DNA from: CAWBRT01 sp963819175
GTDB taxonomy: Bacteria > Acidobacteriota > Terriglobia > Terriglobales > Acidobacteriaceae
NCBI GenBank assembly: GCA_963819175.1
Contig: CAWFVJ010000023.1
Coordinates: forward strand, 70,133 to 134,132
Reading direction: 5' to 3'
Length of the DNA: 64,000 bases
Position 1 is the first letter of the stretch. The number at the start of each line of letters is the position of its first letter. The position numbers and the translations under genes were made by a program. Under the pieces are notes generated by a model. It saw nothing but the letters and a program-made list of their open reading frames with translations, was not told the DNA's origin and did no database searches. Shown one piece after another: positions 36,298 to 45,772 of the stretch.

Positions 36298-38142
36298 ATG
36301 AAGAAATTTGTGGATGTGCTTCTGATTTCCACTCTGCTGTTTGTCCTATGGGCCTGCGGATCGGGTTCGTCCAACACCAGCCCCTCCACCGCCGCTTCGA
36401 CAAACGGCAACGGCTCAGGGTCTACTAGCGGCACGACAGGAAGCACCGGCGGCACGACAGGCAGCACCGGCGGCACGACAGGCAGCACCGGCGGCACGAC
36501 GGGCAGCACCGGCGGGACCACCACTCCCACGCCAGGCAGCGTGCAATCGATCAATCACGTCATCTTCCTGATGCAGGAAAATCGCACCTTCGACACCTAC
36601 TTCGGAATGCTGAACCCGTATCGGCAAGCCAACAATTTCGATGTTGGCGACGATGGTGTGACCTATGATGTCGATGGCATCGATGATAAGCTGAGCACCT
36701 TTACCAACGAATATAGCGGCAAAAAGTACCTGCCGTATTTGCTCACCACTGCCTGCGTGGACGACATGAGCTCCGACTGGGAAGCTAGCCCCAAGGACGT
36801 GACGAACAGCAACAACTTCACGGCCTCGCGCAAAATCAACATGGAAGGATTCGTTGGGCAAGCGGCAGGTTACGCTCAGGGCTGCTCCGCCGCCGGCTGC
36901 GGCAACGGAAGCCTGACTGACAACTTCCCCAACGATCCGGGGACCCGTGCCATGGGGTATTACGATGAGGGTTTTCTCAACTACTACTACTACATGGCCT
37001 CGCAATTCGCGCTTTCAGACCGTTGGTTTTCGCCGGTCGCCAGCAAAACCACCCCCAACCGCATTGCCAGCGTGACCGGTGGCACCACCCAAGGACTGGT
37101 GAGAGATCCGTTCAGGGACGACAAACTCGCCGACCAATTGGCGATTCCAACCATCTTCGGCGAACTAACGAAAGCCGGAGTGTCGTGGAAGATCTATTAC
37201 GGCATTACCCAAGGTGGCTGCACGGACCCGGATGATTGCGGAACCTCGAAGCTGAGCGCCTTCCCCACGATCAGTTTTGCCTATTTCACCGATTCCTATC
37301 AGTATCTGTATGCTCCGGCGCAGAAGGGAGTCTGCTCAGCCACGACGACGCCATCGGGAACGGCGGTCGGCGATCCCGAGAATGCGTTTTGTATCGATAC
37401 AGCACACATCGCTCCCATCAGCCAGTACTTCACCGACGTAGCCAACGGAACGCTGCCCAGCTTTGCCTGGATCGAGCCGGCCTATGGCATTGATGACGAA
37501 CATCCTGGATCTGGACAATCAATTCTGGCCGGACAGGTTCAGGTTGCGAAGGAGATCAACGCGCTGATGAACAGCTCATCGTGGAGTGACTCGGTCTTCT
37601 TCCTGAGCTATGACGAGGGCGGCGGGCCGCTTGATCATGTGCCGCCGGTCCCGAATCACACCAACGACTTCACCGACAAGTCGTTGGGGATCACCACCGA
37701 CATCTCCAGTATTGCCGTCAATCCCGACAGCACTCCCACCGCTCTCGATCTCTTCTTCCCGTGTCTGGCTCCAGCGACGGGTCCTACGTTGCACTGCGAT
37801 CTGGAAGCCGGTTGGCCTGGGACAGGCGCCACCGATGTCGAACACACCGAGGGCTTTGCCGCACAGCTTGGCTTCCGTTTGCCAAACATGGTCATCTCGC
37901 CGTTTACGCGAAGGCACTACGTCTCGCACATACCATTGGATCACACCGCGGTGCTCAAGTTCGTCGAGAGCCGTTTCATCGGTCCGACCGCACACTTAAC
38001 GAACCGCGATGCGGCACAGCCTGACTTGTTGGATTTCTTCGACTTTACAAATGTGCCGTGGTCCACGCCGCCCACTCCGCCAACTCCGACTCCCGATACC
38101 GGTGCGACCTGTCATCCGGGCACACTGGGCACAGCGCAGTGA
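36298..38142 (+). CDS. Secreted phosphoesterase lipoprotein (phospholipase C / acid phosphatase family)
   Basis: 614 residues from the ATG at 36298. Signal with lipobox (LLFVLWACGSG). Residues ~40-80 are a low-complexity STGGTTG linker encoded by a tandem repeat. The catalytic domain starts INHVIFLMQENRTFDTYFGM, the phosphoesterase-family signature with Glu-Asn, continues FALSDRWFSPVASKTTPNRI, and has SYDEGGGPLDHVPPV and RRHYVSHIPLDHTAVLKFVE metal-binding blocks. Such enzymes hydrolyse phospholipids or phosphomonoesters outside the cytoplasm. A Pro/Thr-rich C-terminus follows. Intact. Confidence 0.9.
   Translation: MKKFVDVLLISTLLFVLWACGSGSSNTSPSTAASTNGNGSGSTSGTTGSTGGTTGSTGGTTGSTGGTTGSTGGTTTPTPGSVQSINHVIFLMQENRTFDTYFGMLNPYRQANNFDVGDDGVTYDVDGIDDKLSTFTNEYSGKKYLPYLLTTACVDDMSSDWEASPKDVTNSNNFTASRKINMEGFVGQAAGYAQGCSAAGCGNGSLTDNFPNDPGTRAMGYYDEGFLNYYYYMASQFALSDRWFSPVASKTTPNRIASVTGGTTQGLVRDPFRDDKLADQLAIPTIFGELTKAGVSWKIYYGITQGGCTDPDDCGTSKLSAFPTISFAYFTDSYQYLYAPAQKGVCSATTTPSGTAVGDPENAFCIDTAHIAPISQYFTDVANGTLPSFAWIEPAYGIDDEHPGSGQSILAGQVQVAKEINALMNSSSWSDSVFFLSYDEGGGPLDHVPPVPNHTNDFTDKSLGITTDISSIAVNPDSTPTALDLFFPCLAPATGPTLHCDLEAGWPGTGATDVEHTEGFAAQLGFRLPNMVISPFTRRHYVSHIPLDHTAVLKFVESRFIGPTAHLTNRDAAQPDLLDFFDFTNVPWSTPPTPPTPTPDTGATCHPGTLGTAQ
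36428..36518 (+). repeat. 21-bp tandem repeat (linker)
   Basis: Four to five copies of GGCAGCACCGGCGGCACGAC-A, each encoding GSTGGTT, inside the phosphoesterase gene between the lipobox and the catalytic domain. Units are nearly identical, so copy number may vary between strains. Confidence 0.9.
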
Positions 38143-38181
38143 GCACTTAGTCAAAACCTCTGGGGGCGGGTAGTGCTCGTC

Positions 38182-38472
38182 TCAGGATTGTCTGCGTTTG
38201 GTCCCGAGGACTCCTGACCCCAACCTCATTGGCCAATCGACGACGCCAAACGAACTCCGTTTGTAGTTGACGGTTGTTGAGCCAATCACAATCTCATCGG
38301 CGGTCGCCTTGGGAAGTTCCGCGGTGATCAGCCCGCTCAAGTAGAGGAGATGGAAGAAGCGGAACCCGCTGCCGGAGAAGTAATGGCCGCTATCGTTGGA
38401 TTGCGTAGGCGGATTGAGCGCTACGAACAAAATGTCCGGGCGTGGTCGGAGAAACGGTTGAATCTCTGTCAT
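38182..38472 (-). pseudogene. Uracil-DNA glycosylase family protein, truncated
   Basis: The ATG at 38472 follows AGGAAGG. It reads MTEIQPFLRPRPDILFVALN, PPTQSNDSGHYFSGSGFRFF, HLLYLSGLITAELPKATADE and STTVNYKRSSFGVVD, matching the N-terminal half of Mug/UDG-like glycosylases (the LNPP motif contacts the uracil). After FGVVD it ends in 17 unrelated residues. The C-terminal half with the second active-site motif is missing, so it is probably inactive. A second relic of the same gene is at 20190-20409. Confidence 0.75.
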
Positions 38473-38756
38473 GCGCGGCCTTCCTGGCCCGCCATGGTTC
38501 ATGGCATCGAGGGTTATTTTGTATGCGCTATTGTGAGTGGCGGGTGTTGCCCATTTTGTTGCCCAAAACGCAGCCGAATGCGCCCAAATGATGCCGTTTT
38601 ACCCTACGAATGCCGCCGGAAATCGTTGAAAACACATGAAGGCAGGTGATGCTGAGAGGATTACGAATACATCAATCTGCGGTGACTTGATTACCACTCG
38701 GTCACTTGTCGGGCATCTTGTATCCACCCACAATGCTAACCAATAAGGAGTCCAGC

Positions 38757-40247
38757 ATGCGACTCACCGCCACCGACATCGTTAACCTATATCGCTCCAC
38801 GCCCTGTCCGCTCCGCGTCTACCTCCGCCAACAGAACATTCCGGAAGACGAGCCGGGCATCTTTGAGCAGATACTCCGTACACTCGGTGAGCGGCACGAA
38901 GAATCCCATCTTGCCAGCCTCGGCGATTACGAAAACCTGAGCGTCGTCCCGCCAGACGAGCGTATTGAGCAGACGGCGGTGGCTATCCGCAATCGAGTAC
39001 CTGTTATTTATCAAGGCGAATTTTCCTGCGAAACCGCCCTAATGGGCATGCCCGTGACCATCGTTGGTCGCCCAGATTTTCTAATCCTCGACGGGGATGG
39101 ATATCTCATCCGCGACTCGAAGCTTTCCCGGCAGGTGGACGACGAACATCACGAGGAAATCACGCTCCAACTCCAGCTCTATGGCTGGCTGTTCAAGCAG
39201 ACGGTCGGCACGCCAGCCAAGCGGCTCGAAGTCCACACGGGCAAGGGAGACATCGTAGACGTGCCGTATGACGGCGGCGTTGCCGCGCTCGCCGACCTTG
39301 AGCGCATTCTGGCAATGAAGCGGCTGACGGCGGAACCCTACGAGCCCGTCGGCTGGACGAAATGCGGTTCCGGCTGCGGATATTACGACCGCTGCTGGCA
39401 GCAGGCGGAGGCTCGGCAAGACGTGTCGCTGGTCATGGACGTGGATCAAGGGCTCGCCCGTGAACTGAATACCGCAGGGGTAAAGTCCGCAACGCAGCTT
39501 CTCGCCAGATTCGACGTGCAGCGGCTAAGCGGATTCACACGCCCGTGGGGCGAAAGGCAGCAGAGGGTCGGGAAGAAAGCGGAAAAGATTCTCGTCTACG
39601 CTGACGTTCTAATCAGCGGCAACGAGCGGATGCTAGGCGCTATTGCAATTCCGGCACACGATAATTACGTCATGTTCGATCTCGAAGGTATGCCCCCTCA
39701 TCTCGACGACCTCGAAAAGATTTATCTCTGGGGCATGCAGGTCTACGGCAAGCGCCCGAGCGCGTTCATGGGCGTGACGGCTGGATTCGGGCCGAACGGC
39801 GATCAGGAGGGATGGGCGGCGTTTCTCGATGCTGCCCAGAACCTCTTCGCCGAATACGGCGACATCCCGTTCGTGCATTGGCATCACTACGAGAAGACCC
39901 ACATCAACCAGTACATCGATAGATACGGCGATCCGGACGGCACCGCTGCACGCGTGCTCCGCAACCTGCTCGACCTGCTTCCCGTCACCAAAAACGCGAT
40001 CGCTCTACCACTGCCCAGTTACAGTCTCAAAGTCGTCGAGGAATACGTCGGATACAAGCGGACGCAGGACGAGTACGGCGGAACTTGGGCGATGGCGCAG
40101 TTCATTCTGGCGACCGAGACCGACGACGAAGCCGAGCGCAACGCCCGAATGGCGGAAATTCTGAAGTACAACGAGGAAGACCTCGCGGCGACTTGGGCGG
40201 TTTTCGAGTGGCTGAGGGGCAAGGGTGCCTCTGGTCGGATAGCCTGA
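38757..40247 (+). CDS. TM0106-type RecB-like nuclease with RNase H-like domain
   Basis: 496 residues from the ATG at 38757, after AAGGAG. N-terminal PD-(D/E)xK fold: VGRPDFLILDGDGYLIRDSK followed by QLQLYGWL; a Cys cluster CGSGCGYYDRC as in RecB/Cas4-type nucleases; helix-hairpin-helix-like LNTAGVKSATQLLARFDVQR; C-terminal RNase H-like (RNase_H_2) exonuclease domain beginning VMFDLEGMPPHLDDLEKIYL and ending KYNEEDLAATWAVFEWLRG. It probably acts on DNA ends. It opens the defence-like island and is followed by broken genes and the Tcm trio. Intact. Confidence 0.85.
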   Translation: MRLTATDIVNLYRSTPCPLRVYLRQQNIPEDEPGIFEQILRTLGERHEESHLASLGDYENLSVVPPDERIEQTAVAIRNRVPVIYQGEFSCETALMGMPVTIVGRPDFLILDGDGYLIRDSKLSRQVDDEHHEEITLQLQLYGWLFKQTVGTPAKRLEVHTGKGDIVDVPYDGGVAALADLERILAMKRLTAEPYEPVGWTKCGSGCGYYDRCWQQAEARQDVSLVMDVDQGLARELNTAGVKSATQLLARFDVQRLSGFTRPWGERQQRVGKKAEKILVYADVLISGNERMLGAIAIPAHDNYVMFDLEGMPPHLDDLEKIYLWGMQVYGKRPSAFMGVTAGFGPNGDQEGWAAFLDAAQNLFAEYGDIPFVHWHHYEKTHINQYIDRYGDPDGTAARVLRNLLDLLPVTKNAIALPLPSYSLKVVEEYVGYKRTQDEYGGTWAMAQFILATETDDEAERNARMAEILKYNEEDLAATWAVFEWLRGKGASGRIA

Positions 40248-40554
40248 AAAACACGAGCTTCAGTCGTCCTGACTCTAGGCTGGAAAGCCTGACATCGTTG
40301 GCAGACTGTCCGGCTGGACTGGTGCGTAAAGCATCAATGCTCGTTATAAAAGCGCCCGCAGGCGCTCGGAAGTCGGCAAGCAACTTCGTGATTTCGTGTT
40401 TCTGGGTCGGCAAATCGAGGCTGCCCGGATGCTCGTCCACATCGGCAAACGTGTCCGGTTCTTCCCCGACCACCGCCTTCACAGCCGACATTACTCCCTT
40501 GGTGGCGACGACGTTTTTGGTGGCGGTCTTCGTGTTTTCTGTTGTTTTGTTCAT
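40102..40554 (-). CDS. Possible hypothetical protein, antisense overlap at 3' end
   Basis: The frame from the ATG at 40554 reads MNKTTENTKTATKNVVATKG, EPDTFADVDEHPGSLDLPTQ and KHEITKLLADFRAPAGAFIT, natural-looking for about 110 codons in the gap after the RecB-like gene. Its last ~48 codons overlap that gene antisense and look non-coding, so the real end is probably a missed frame break. Family not recognised. Confidence 0.3.
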   Translation of the reverse strand: MNKTTENTKTATKNVVATKGVMSAVKAVVGEEPDTFADVDEHPGSLDLPTQKHEITKLLADFRAPAGAFITSIDALRTSPAGQSANDVRLSSLESGRLKLVFFRLSDQRHPCPSATRKPPKSPRGLPRCTSEFPPFGRCARLRRRSRSPE

Positions 40555-40741
40555 ATCTATATTAGAGAGAGAATCGATATTGGCTTTTTTCGCCGGTTGA
40601 AGATGTACCGACCCGGAGCACCTGTTCGCCGGCCTCATGGATGATGAGCTGGTTGATCCGACCACAATGCAATCCGGCATACTCGCGTAATTCGCGGGCA
40701 TTATGGGTCTTTGCCATTGAGCATTGAAACACCTGCGTATA

Positions 40742-41152
40742 GCGCAGCTCTGATGCGGCCTCCGGCTTCCAGAGCGGTAATGCGCATATTAACGCTCACA
40801 CCGGGACGGACATCATCGGCGGCTTATGGCACTTGAAAGCCTTGCTCGAATCTGGCCCTGCCTCTGAGCACGCTTCGAAGGATATCTGGATATTCTCGGA
40901 CATGATGAACGAGACGGCCTACTTGCCAGCAGCATTGATTCCCACGGGCCCTGAGGGGATGTTGCGGCACGCGAAAAGCAATCGCCTGCTTATCCCGCTG
41001 CGTGGTTACCGTATTCACTGGTCGGTGCATCGCCTGCAGGGATGAACCCTCACGCGTGGAACACCCTGAAGGCATTATGGGCGCTTTATTTCAGGGAAGC
41101 AGGGGCGGAGCTGGTCTCGTATTCAGCGGAAGCGAGGAGTGGACGGGAGTAA
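40742..41152 (+). pseudogene. Hypothetical protein fragment, one frame break
   Basis: The first frame reads DAASGFQSGNAHINAHTGTD, IIGGLWHLKALLESGP and DIWIFSDMMNETAYLPAALI up to a stop at 41045. The next frame (from 41042) continues MNPHAWNTLKALWALYFREA and GAELVSYSAEAR to a stop at 41150. The D-I-W-I-F-S-D-M block resembles a von Willebrand-A-like strand followed by its metal site. No start codon was found. Likely the C-terminal remnant of a larger gene. Confidence 0.4.
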
Positions 41153-41263
41153 GAGTCAAAATGATGTCTTGCTGGGACTTCTAAGAAAGAGTACTTTGGC
41201 GCGTATGCATAGCTCCTTCACCCGGAAGGTGGATGAGGAGCAATCGCGGGAAGGAATATTCAG

Positions 41264-42358
41264 GTGGCAGCGCCGCGCGAGACGACTTGGTCGGTTGATC
41301 CACACACGCTAAAAAAGCACGAGATATTGAGGCGGTATTTCCAAGCGTGGTTTCCTATATTAGCGAGTTGGGCCGGGCGTATCCTTTACGTGGATGGGTT
41401 TGCCGGTCCGGGTAAGTATAAAGGCGGCGAAGACGGTTCACCTCTAATCGTCTTGAAGACCGCCCGTGATCACGCATATCGCCCAAAAGGCGAAGTGGTA
41501 TTCGTTTTCGTAGAAGCAGATAGAGCCCGCTTCGAACATCTGGAGCAGATCATCGACGAGATACGGCCAACCCTTCCTACGAATTTCGCTGTGCACTGTA
41601 TTCACGGCCAATTTAACGAGCAGCTCGGAAAGGTTTTCGGCCAGCTCGATGAGCAGAAGAAGAAACTCGCTCCTGCGTTCGTTTTTGTGGACCCTTTCGG
41701 GTTCTCCTATACGCCATTTTCAACAATCGCGCGTATCTTGCAGAACAAGTCCTGCGAGGTACTCATCACGTTTATGTTCGAGGAGATCAATCGTTTTCTT
41801 GGCCAATCGGATTACGAGCACACTTACGACGAACTGTTTGGTACGAACAAATGGCGAGACGTGCTTTCAATCAGTGATCCTGAGGAGCGGCGGCGCAGTA
41901 TCCATGATATTTACCTGACCCGGTTGAAGCGCGAGGCGCAGTTCGCACGGTCTTTCGAAATGCTCAACATGGGAAACCGTACGGATTATTTCCTTTTCTT
42001 CGCCAGCAATAATCTTCGCGGGCTGGAGAAGATGAAGGAGGCAATGTGGCAGGTGGACAAGACCGGGACGTTCCAGTTCTCTGATTACACCGATGTGCGC
42101 CGCTCGCTGAATCTATTCGGCGACGAGCCTGATTACGACCTGCTGAAGAACATCATTGTGGAACGGTTCAAAGGCAAAGATTTGTCGATTGAGGATCTTG
42201 GAGATTTCGTGGTTGCCGAGACGCCTTTTTTGCGAACCCATTTCAAAACACGGATATTGAGGCCCATGGAAGCCGCAGGTGAACTGAGTGTCGTCTCGGC
42301 CAAGGTCGGCCGGAAAAAGGGAACATTCCCGGTCGATACTGTTATGCGTTTCAGGTAA
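41264..42358 (+). CDS. tcmP: Three-Cys-motif partner protein TcmP
   Basis: 364 residues, GTG start with AAGGA 8 bases upstream. The N-terminal domain has a Rossmann-like pattern (WAGRILYVDGFAGPGKYKGG, then VVFVFVEADRARFEHLE and FVFVDPFGFSYTPF), resembling a methyltransferase-like fold; the C-terminal part is a winged-helix-like region (FLRTHFKTRILRPMEAAGEL). The family is named for its association with DUF5131 proteins carrying three Cys, and such a protein lies 520 bases away, convergently. Ten bases separate it from the nucleotidyltransferase gene. Its role is unknown. Confidence 0.85.
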   Translation: MAAPRETTWSVDPHTLKKHEILRRYFQAWFPILASWAGRILYVDGFAGPGKYKGGEDGSPLIVLKTARDHAYRPKGEVVFVFVEADRARFEHLEQIIDEIRPTLPTNFAVHCIHGQFNEQLGKVFGQLDEQKKKLAPAFVFVDPFGFSYTPFSTIARILQNKSCEVLITFMFEEINRFLGQSDYEHTYDELFGTNKWRDVLSISDPEERRRSIHDIYLTRLKREAQFARSFEMLNMGNRTDYFLFFASNNLRGLEKMKEAMWQVDKTGTFQFSDYTDVRRSLNLFGDEPDYDLLKNIIVERFKGKDLSIEDLGDFVVAETPFLRTHFKTRILRPMEAAGELSVVSAKVGRKKGTFPVDTVMRFR

Positions 42359-42368
42359 CGACGCAATT

Positions 42369-42875
42369 ATGGACAAAAACCGATTTCCAGCCAAAATCGC
42401 CCGAGCGGTTGCCGAGAAGCTCACTGCCGAGCTCATCCCGACCGCTGAACGAATCGAGATTGCGGGCTCACTGCGCCGCAATAAAGAGTTCGTCCATGAT
42501 ATTGATGTCGTCGTCCTTCCGTCGGCTGACGGTAACGCCTTTGAAACAGCGCTCACGAGTTTGGTGCAGCGTGGCAGCCTGACACCGGTTCGCGATGGAG
42601 AAAGAATCAAGGCCTTCACGGCCACAAAGACGGGTATACCTGTCGATCTCTATGTGGCAAGCCGGGATACTTTCCCGACACTCTTCCTCATCCGCACCGG
42701 CAGCAAGAATCACAATATCAAATTGGCCATGCGCGCAAGGGAGCTGGGAATGAAGCTGCGCGCATCCGGTGATGGCATTGAAGATGCTAATGGAGCGCCG
42801 TTGCGAATAGAAAGTGAAGAGGACATCTTCCGGTTGCTGCAAGTCCCGTACGTTTCCCCCGACCAACGGGACTAA
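42369..42875 (+). CDS. DNA polymerase X-like nucleotidyltransferase
   Basis: 168 residues. The palm motif IEIAGSLRRNKEFVHDIDVV has the GS(x)nDxD of the pol-beta superfamily, and GIPVDLYVASRDTFPTLFLI, then TGSKNHNIKLAMRARELGMK, match the thumb of PolX. The helix-hairpin-helix and PHP domains of full PolX are absent; the protein is reduced to palm and thumb. Its stop abuts the stop of the three-Cys gene on the other strand. With TcmP it forms a two-gene operon. Template-free or end-modifying activity is possible (inference). Confidence 0.85.
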   Translation: MDKNRFPAKIARAVAEKLTAELIPTAERIEIAGSLRRNKEFVHDIDVVVLPSADGNAFETALTSLVQRGSLTPVRDGERIKAFTATKTGIPVDLYVASRDTFPTLFLIRTGSKNHNIKLAMRARELGMKLRASGDGIEDANGAPLRIESEEDIFRLLQVPYVSPDQRD

Positions 42876-43604
42876 TCAGGCAATAATCGGCAGTTCATCA
42901 TAAGTTCTTCCAGCAAGCGTCCGGCCGTTCTCTTTCTTTCGCACTCCGCCCCACTGCTTGAAAAAGAAAGGCACGCCAGCCTGCCGACATTGCCGTTTGA
43001 TCGAAAACACCCACTCCGATTTCATCGGCCTTGCGCCGAAACCGCTTTCGCCCCCAACAATAACCCAGGAAATATTTTTCAAATCGATCAGCCCCAAGTC
43101 TTCCAGGAGCGGTTCAATTGAAAGAAACCGAACCGGAACGCTCGCGGCCCTCAAATGATTGATGCGGGTCAACCCATGTTTCCGGTCTTCGACGCTCACG
43201 CCCCACCAAATGTGATTGGCATTCTTCAAGAAAGCGAGCTTTGAATTCAGCAGACTGCGCATCCGTTCGGAACGCTTCGTGAGAATTTGGTACGTGTGTC
43301 GGTCGGCCTCCAACATGATGTGTCCCACCTGAATAATGTATTCATCCGGTACACCGGGATGGAATAGATCACTCATGGAGTTGACAAAAATCCGCCTTGG
43401 TTTTCTCCATGTAAGCGGGTCGCTGAGTTTCTCGGGGATTAATCGAAGATCGAACCCAAATTCATAGGGGTGGCCCATCACGCCTCGGAACCTTTCCGCA
43501 AACCGTTCGGCGTAACAGTGCGCGCACCCAGGACTAATCTTGGTGCAGCCACGGACCGGATTCCAAGTTGCGTCGGTCCACTCGATTTTAGAGTGCTCAC
43601 TCAT
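42876..43604 (-). CDS. Three-Cys-motif protein, DUF5131 (phage Gp37/Gp68 family)
   Basis: 242 residues. The N-terminus reads MSEHSKIEWTDATWNPVRGC, then TKISPGCAHCYAERF: a CxxxxxxCxxC cluster like a radical-SAM-type iron-sulfur site. It is followed by TIM-barrel-like blocks (RIFVNSMSDLFHPGVPDEYI, HTYQILTKRSERM, IWWGVSVEDRKHGLTRI, WVIVGGESGFGARPMK) and FFFKQWGG. Found in phages and mobile elements; the chemistry is not established. Convergent with the tcmP operon. Confidence 0.88.
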   Translation of the reverse strand: MSEHSKIEWTDATWNPVRGCTKISPGCAHCYAERFAERFRGVMGHPYEFGFDLRLIPEKLSDPLTWRKPRRIFVNSMSDLFHPGVPDEYIIQVGHIMLEADRHTYQILTKRSERMRSLLNSKLAFLKNANHIWWGVSVEDRKHGLTRINHLRAASVPVRFLSIEPLLEDLGLIDLKNISWVIVGGESGFGARPMKSEWVFSIKRQCRQAGVPFFFKQWGGVRKKENGRTLAGRTYDELPIIA

Positions 43605-43887
43605 ACAGCCCTCGTTGAGACTGATGGTGAGGAAATATAAGCCCGACGGAATAAGCCGGCGAGGTCAAAGAGAACGCGAGCAAACCAAATTTCACGGAAC
43701 TCATCCCTGCGCGTCAACCGGAAAGCTCTATGTGGAACCAAGAACATACACCTCAAGCTTGAAGAAGCACGTATCGACCGCTCCCTGCGTCGGTGTTCCC
43801 CGTGAGTGCATTTCAGGCAAAAGGCTTTACAACGCATGGTAATTATATGGGCTACGCAAGTTACCACTGCATACCAACCGATATTAG

Positions 43888-45768
43888 TCAGAACGCCACC
43901 TCAGGTACTCCCGCGGCGTCGAGCAATTCATAGAGATCGGCGACACGCCTACGCTCGCCGCGGGCTCGGCAAAACGTAAATATCGCACGTTGTTTTGCTC
44001 GTGAGAGCGCAACGAAAAACGTAGCGATGCCCTCAGGATTTCTGGGGCTGTAGCTCCACCACATCTGATCATCCAGGCCAATGAACAGCACCGTGTCGTA
44101 TTCGAGCCCTTTGCTCTTGTGCACAGTCATGAGTGGAATCTGATCGATACCCTCAAACAGATCGAGACAGGTACCCCAATTCGCAGTTCGCTGCGCGCAA
44201 ACGCACAGGTGCAATCGGAAGGCCTCGATTGCTATTTCCAATCTGTCTCCAGTACTATACTCGCGATAGCAGCGAGCCAACGCGGTAATGTCGAGAAACT
44301 CGGTAATACGAGTTGTCAATGCTTCCGTGGTCGCCACCGCAGGTGATGGGGTCGACATGACAACTCGCAAACTCTTCAAGAAGACGGTCAGTCCCTTTTC
44401 TGCCTGGCGGCCTGCGACTGCGTCGGCAGGATCGACAGCCCGTAGCTGCTGCACGGCAGCAGAAACCGTCTGCCATGCTTCAGGTGCTCTAACGTTGACG
44501 CCCAATCTCAAAAGAGCGACCGCAATCAACGTAAACTCTTCCACCAGTAAGTCCTGCAGAGTCGTGCGACCGAGCACGCGACTTTCGTTACGCAGACGAA
44601 GGCCCATTTGCGCGACAGGCTGTGCAAGTTGCTCTTCGAATCGATCGGCAGTCTGCCGGACGAGGAGCGCATAGTCCCGCGCCACAGTGCCACGTTTTCC
44701 CATGTCAGCAGCGATCCATTGTGCGATCTGCTTCGCTTCACGGTCCTCTGTCGGACAATTCCAGACCTGGGCGACGTCACCATCAATCTTGCGGGTGGCC
44801 TGTGCAATCGACGGGATAACAGTTGAATCTAGGGCCTGAGCTACTACATGCTGGATTCTCACAAGATCGGGCGAGGATCGGAAGTTAAAGAGAAGAGGGA
44901 TGCGTTCAGCCGAAAAGTCGGTCTCGAAGCGGGCGAAGCCGTCGGTGCGCGCACCAGCCCAAATCATGATCCGCTGTTTGTCGTCTCCGACAGTGGTCAC
45001 AACAATTTTCGGAAATCGGAGAGCAGACAGCAAGAAATCGTACTGCGCGTATGTCGTGTCTTGGAACTCGTCTACAAACACAAAGCGATACGTAGCGCGC
45101 AGCGCTCGGGCGATCTGCGGATTCGCCCGCAGCAGAAGTTCAGCAAGCCTATTGAGCATGATGAATGTCAATCTGGATCCGCCCGGACAGCGCAGATATT
45201 CAGCCCACCACCGCTCGACAACGAATGCATTCGGCGCGGACGGGGGTTGAAGGACTTGGTGAAGCCTCACCGATCCAACGACACGCGGCTCGAAGTCCGT
45301 TGAGCTAAGTTCCGCTATCTGGGCTTGCCAATTCTGTGGTGCACTCAGCCGAGTTCTGGTCAGAAAGTCATCCAATTCACGGCGCCTGGGAAACGCGATC
45401 TCGTAAGGGTTCGTTGGGCGCCAACTCGCCGGTATTGCAGAGAGGAACCGGTCAACAAGCCCTTTCGTAAAGGCATCGAAGGTCAGCGACACAAATCGCT
45501 CGGCCTGTTCGGGGGTACAGCGTTGGCGTACCCGCCTGCCAAGATTCTCCGCTGCATCGGTCTTGAACGAAATGGCCAGTACTCGGTACGGTGTTGGACA
45601 GATTCCTGTTTCGAGAAGGTAGGTGGCACGTTGGGCAAGAAACTCTGTCTTACCAGCACCTGGCCCAGCAACGACACATGTATTGCCGTCTCGCCGAAGC
45701 GCTTTCCAAGCGTTGGGTTCAAGGTCCGTTATTCCTCGCGGCCGCCAATTTGCCGCGTTGACAGCCAT
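43888..45768 (-). CDS. UvrD-like helicase, Gabija GajB-like
   Basis: 626 residues, ATG 4 bases after the stop of the OLD nuclease gene with GGAGGG upstream. Walker A in VVAGPGAGKTEFLAQRATYL; motif II FVFVDEFQDTTYAQYDF; motif III VGDDKQRIMIWAGAR; motif V/VI LMTVHKSKGLEYDTVLFIG and FFVALSRAKQRAIF. In Gabija the GajB helicase senses DNA ends and activates GajA. The OLD-then-UvrD order with close coupling is the basis of the call; the protein is somewhat longer than typical GajB. Confidence 0.78.
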   Translation of the reverse strand: MAVNAANWRPRGITDLEPNAWKALRRDGNTCVVAGPGAGKTEFLAQRATYLLETGICPTPYRVLAISFKTDAAENLGRRVRQRCTPEQAERFVSLTFDAFTKGLVDRFLSAIPASWRPTNPYEIAFPRRRELDDFLTRTRLSAPQNWQAQIAELSSTDFEPRVVGSVRLHQVLQPPSAPNAFVVERWWAEYLRCPGGSRLTFIMLNRLAELLLRANPQIARALRATYRFVFVDEFQDTTYAQYDFLLSALRFPKIVVTTVGDDKQRIMIWAGARTDGFARFETDFSAERIPLLFNFRSSPDLVRIQHVVAQALDSTVIPSIAQATRKIDGDVAQVWNCPTEDREAKQIAQWIAADMGKRGTVARDYALLVRQTADRFEEQLAQPVAQMGLRLRNESRVLGRTTLQDLLVEEFTLIAVALLRLGVNVRAPEAWQTVSAAVQQLRAVDPADAVAGRQAEKGLTVFLKSLRVVMSTPSPAVATTEALTTRITEFLDITALARCYREYSTGDRLEIAIEAFRLHLCVCAQRTANWGTCLDLFEGIDQIPLMTVHKSKGLEYDTVLFIGLDDQMWWSYSPRNPEGIATFFVALSRAKQRAIFTFCRARGERRRVADLYELLDAAGVPEVAF

Positions 45769-45772
45769 TTAA

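Noticed and set aside
36428..36518. CRISPR-like array
   Set aside because: The repeats are direct, without spacers, and in frame with a protein linker.
38141..38178. GAGCACT/AGTGCTC inverted repeat after the phosphoesterase
   Set aside because: Only 7 bp with a 24-base loop and no T-run; too weak to call a terminator.
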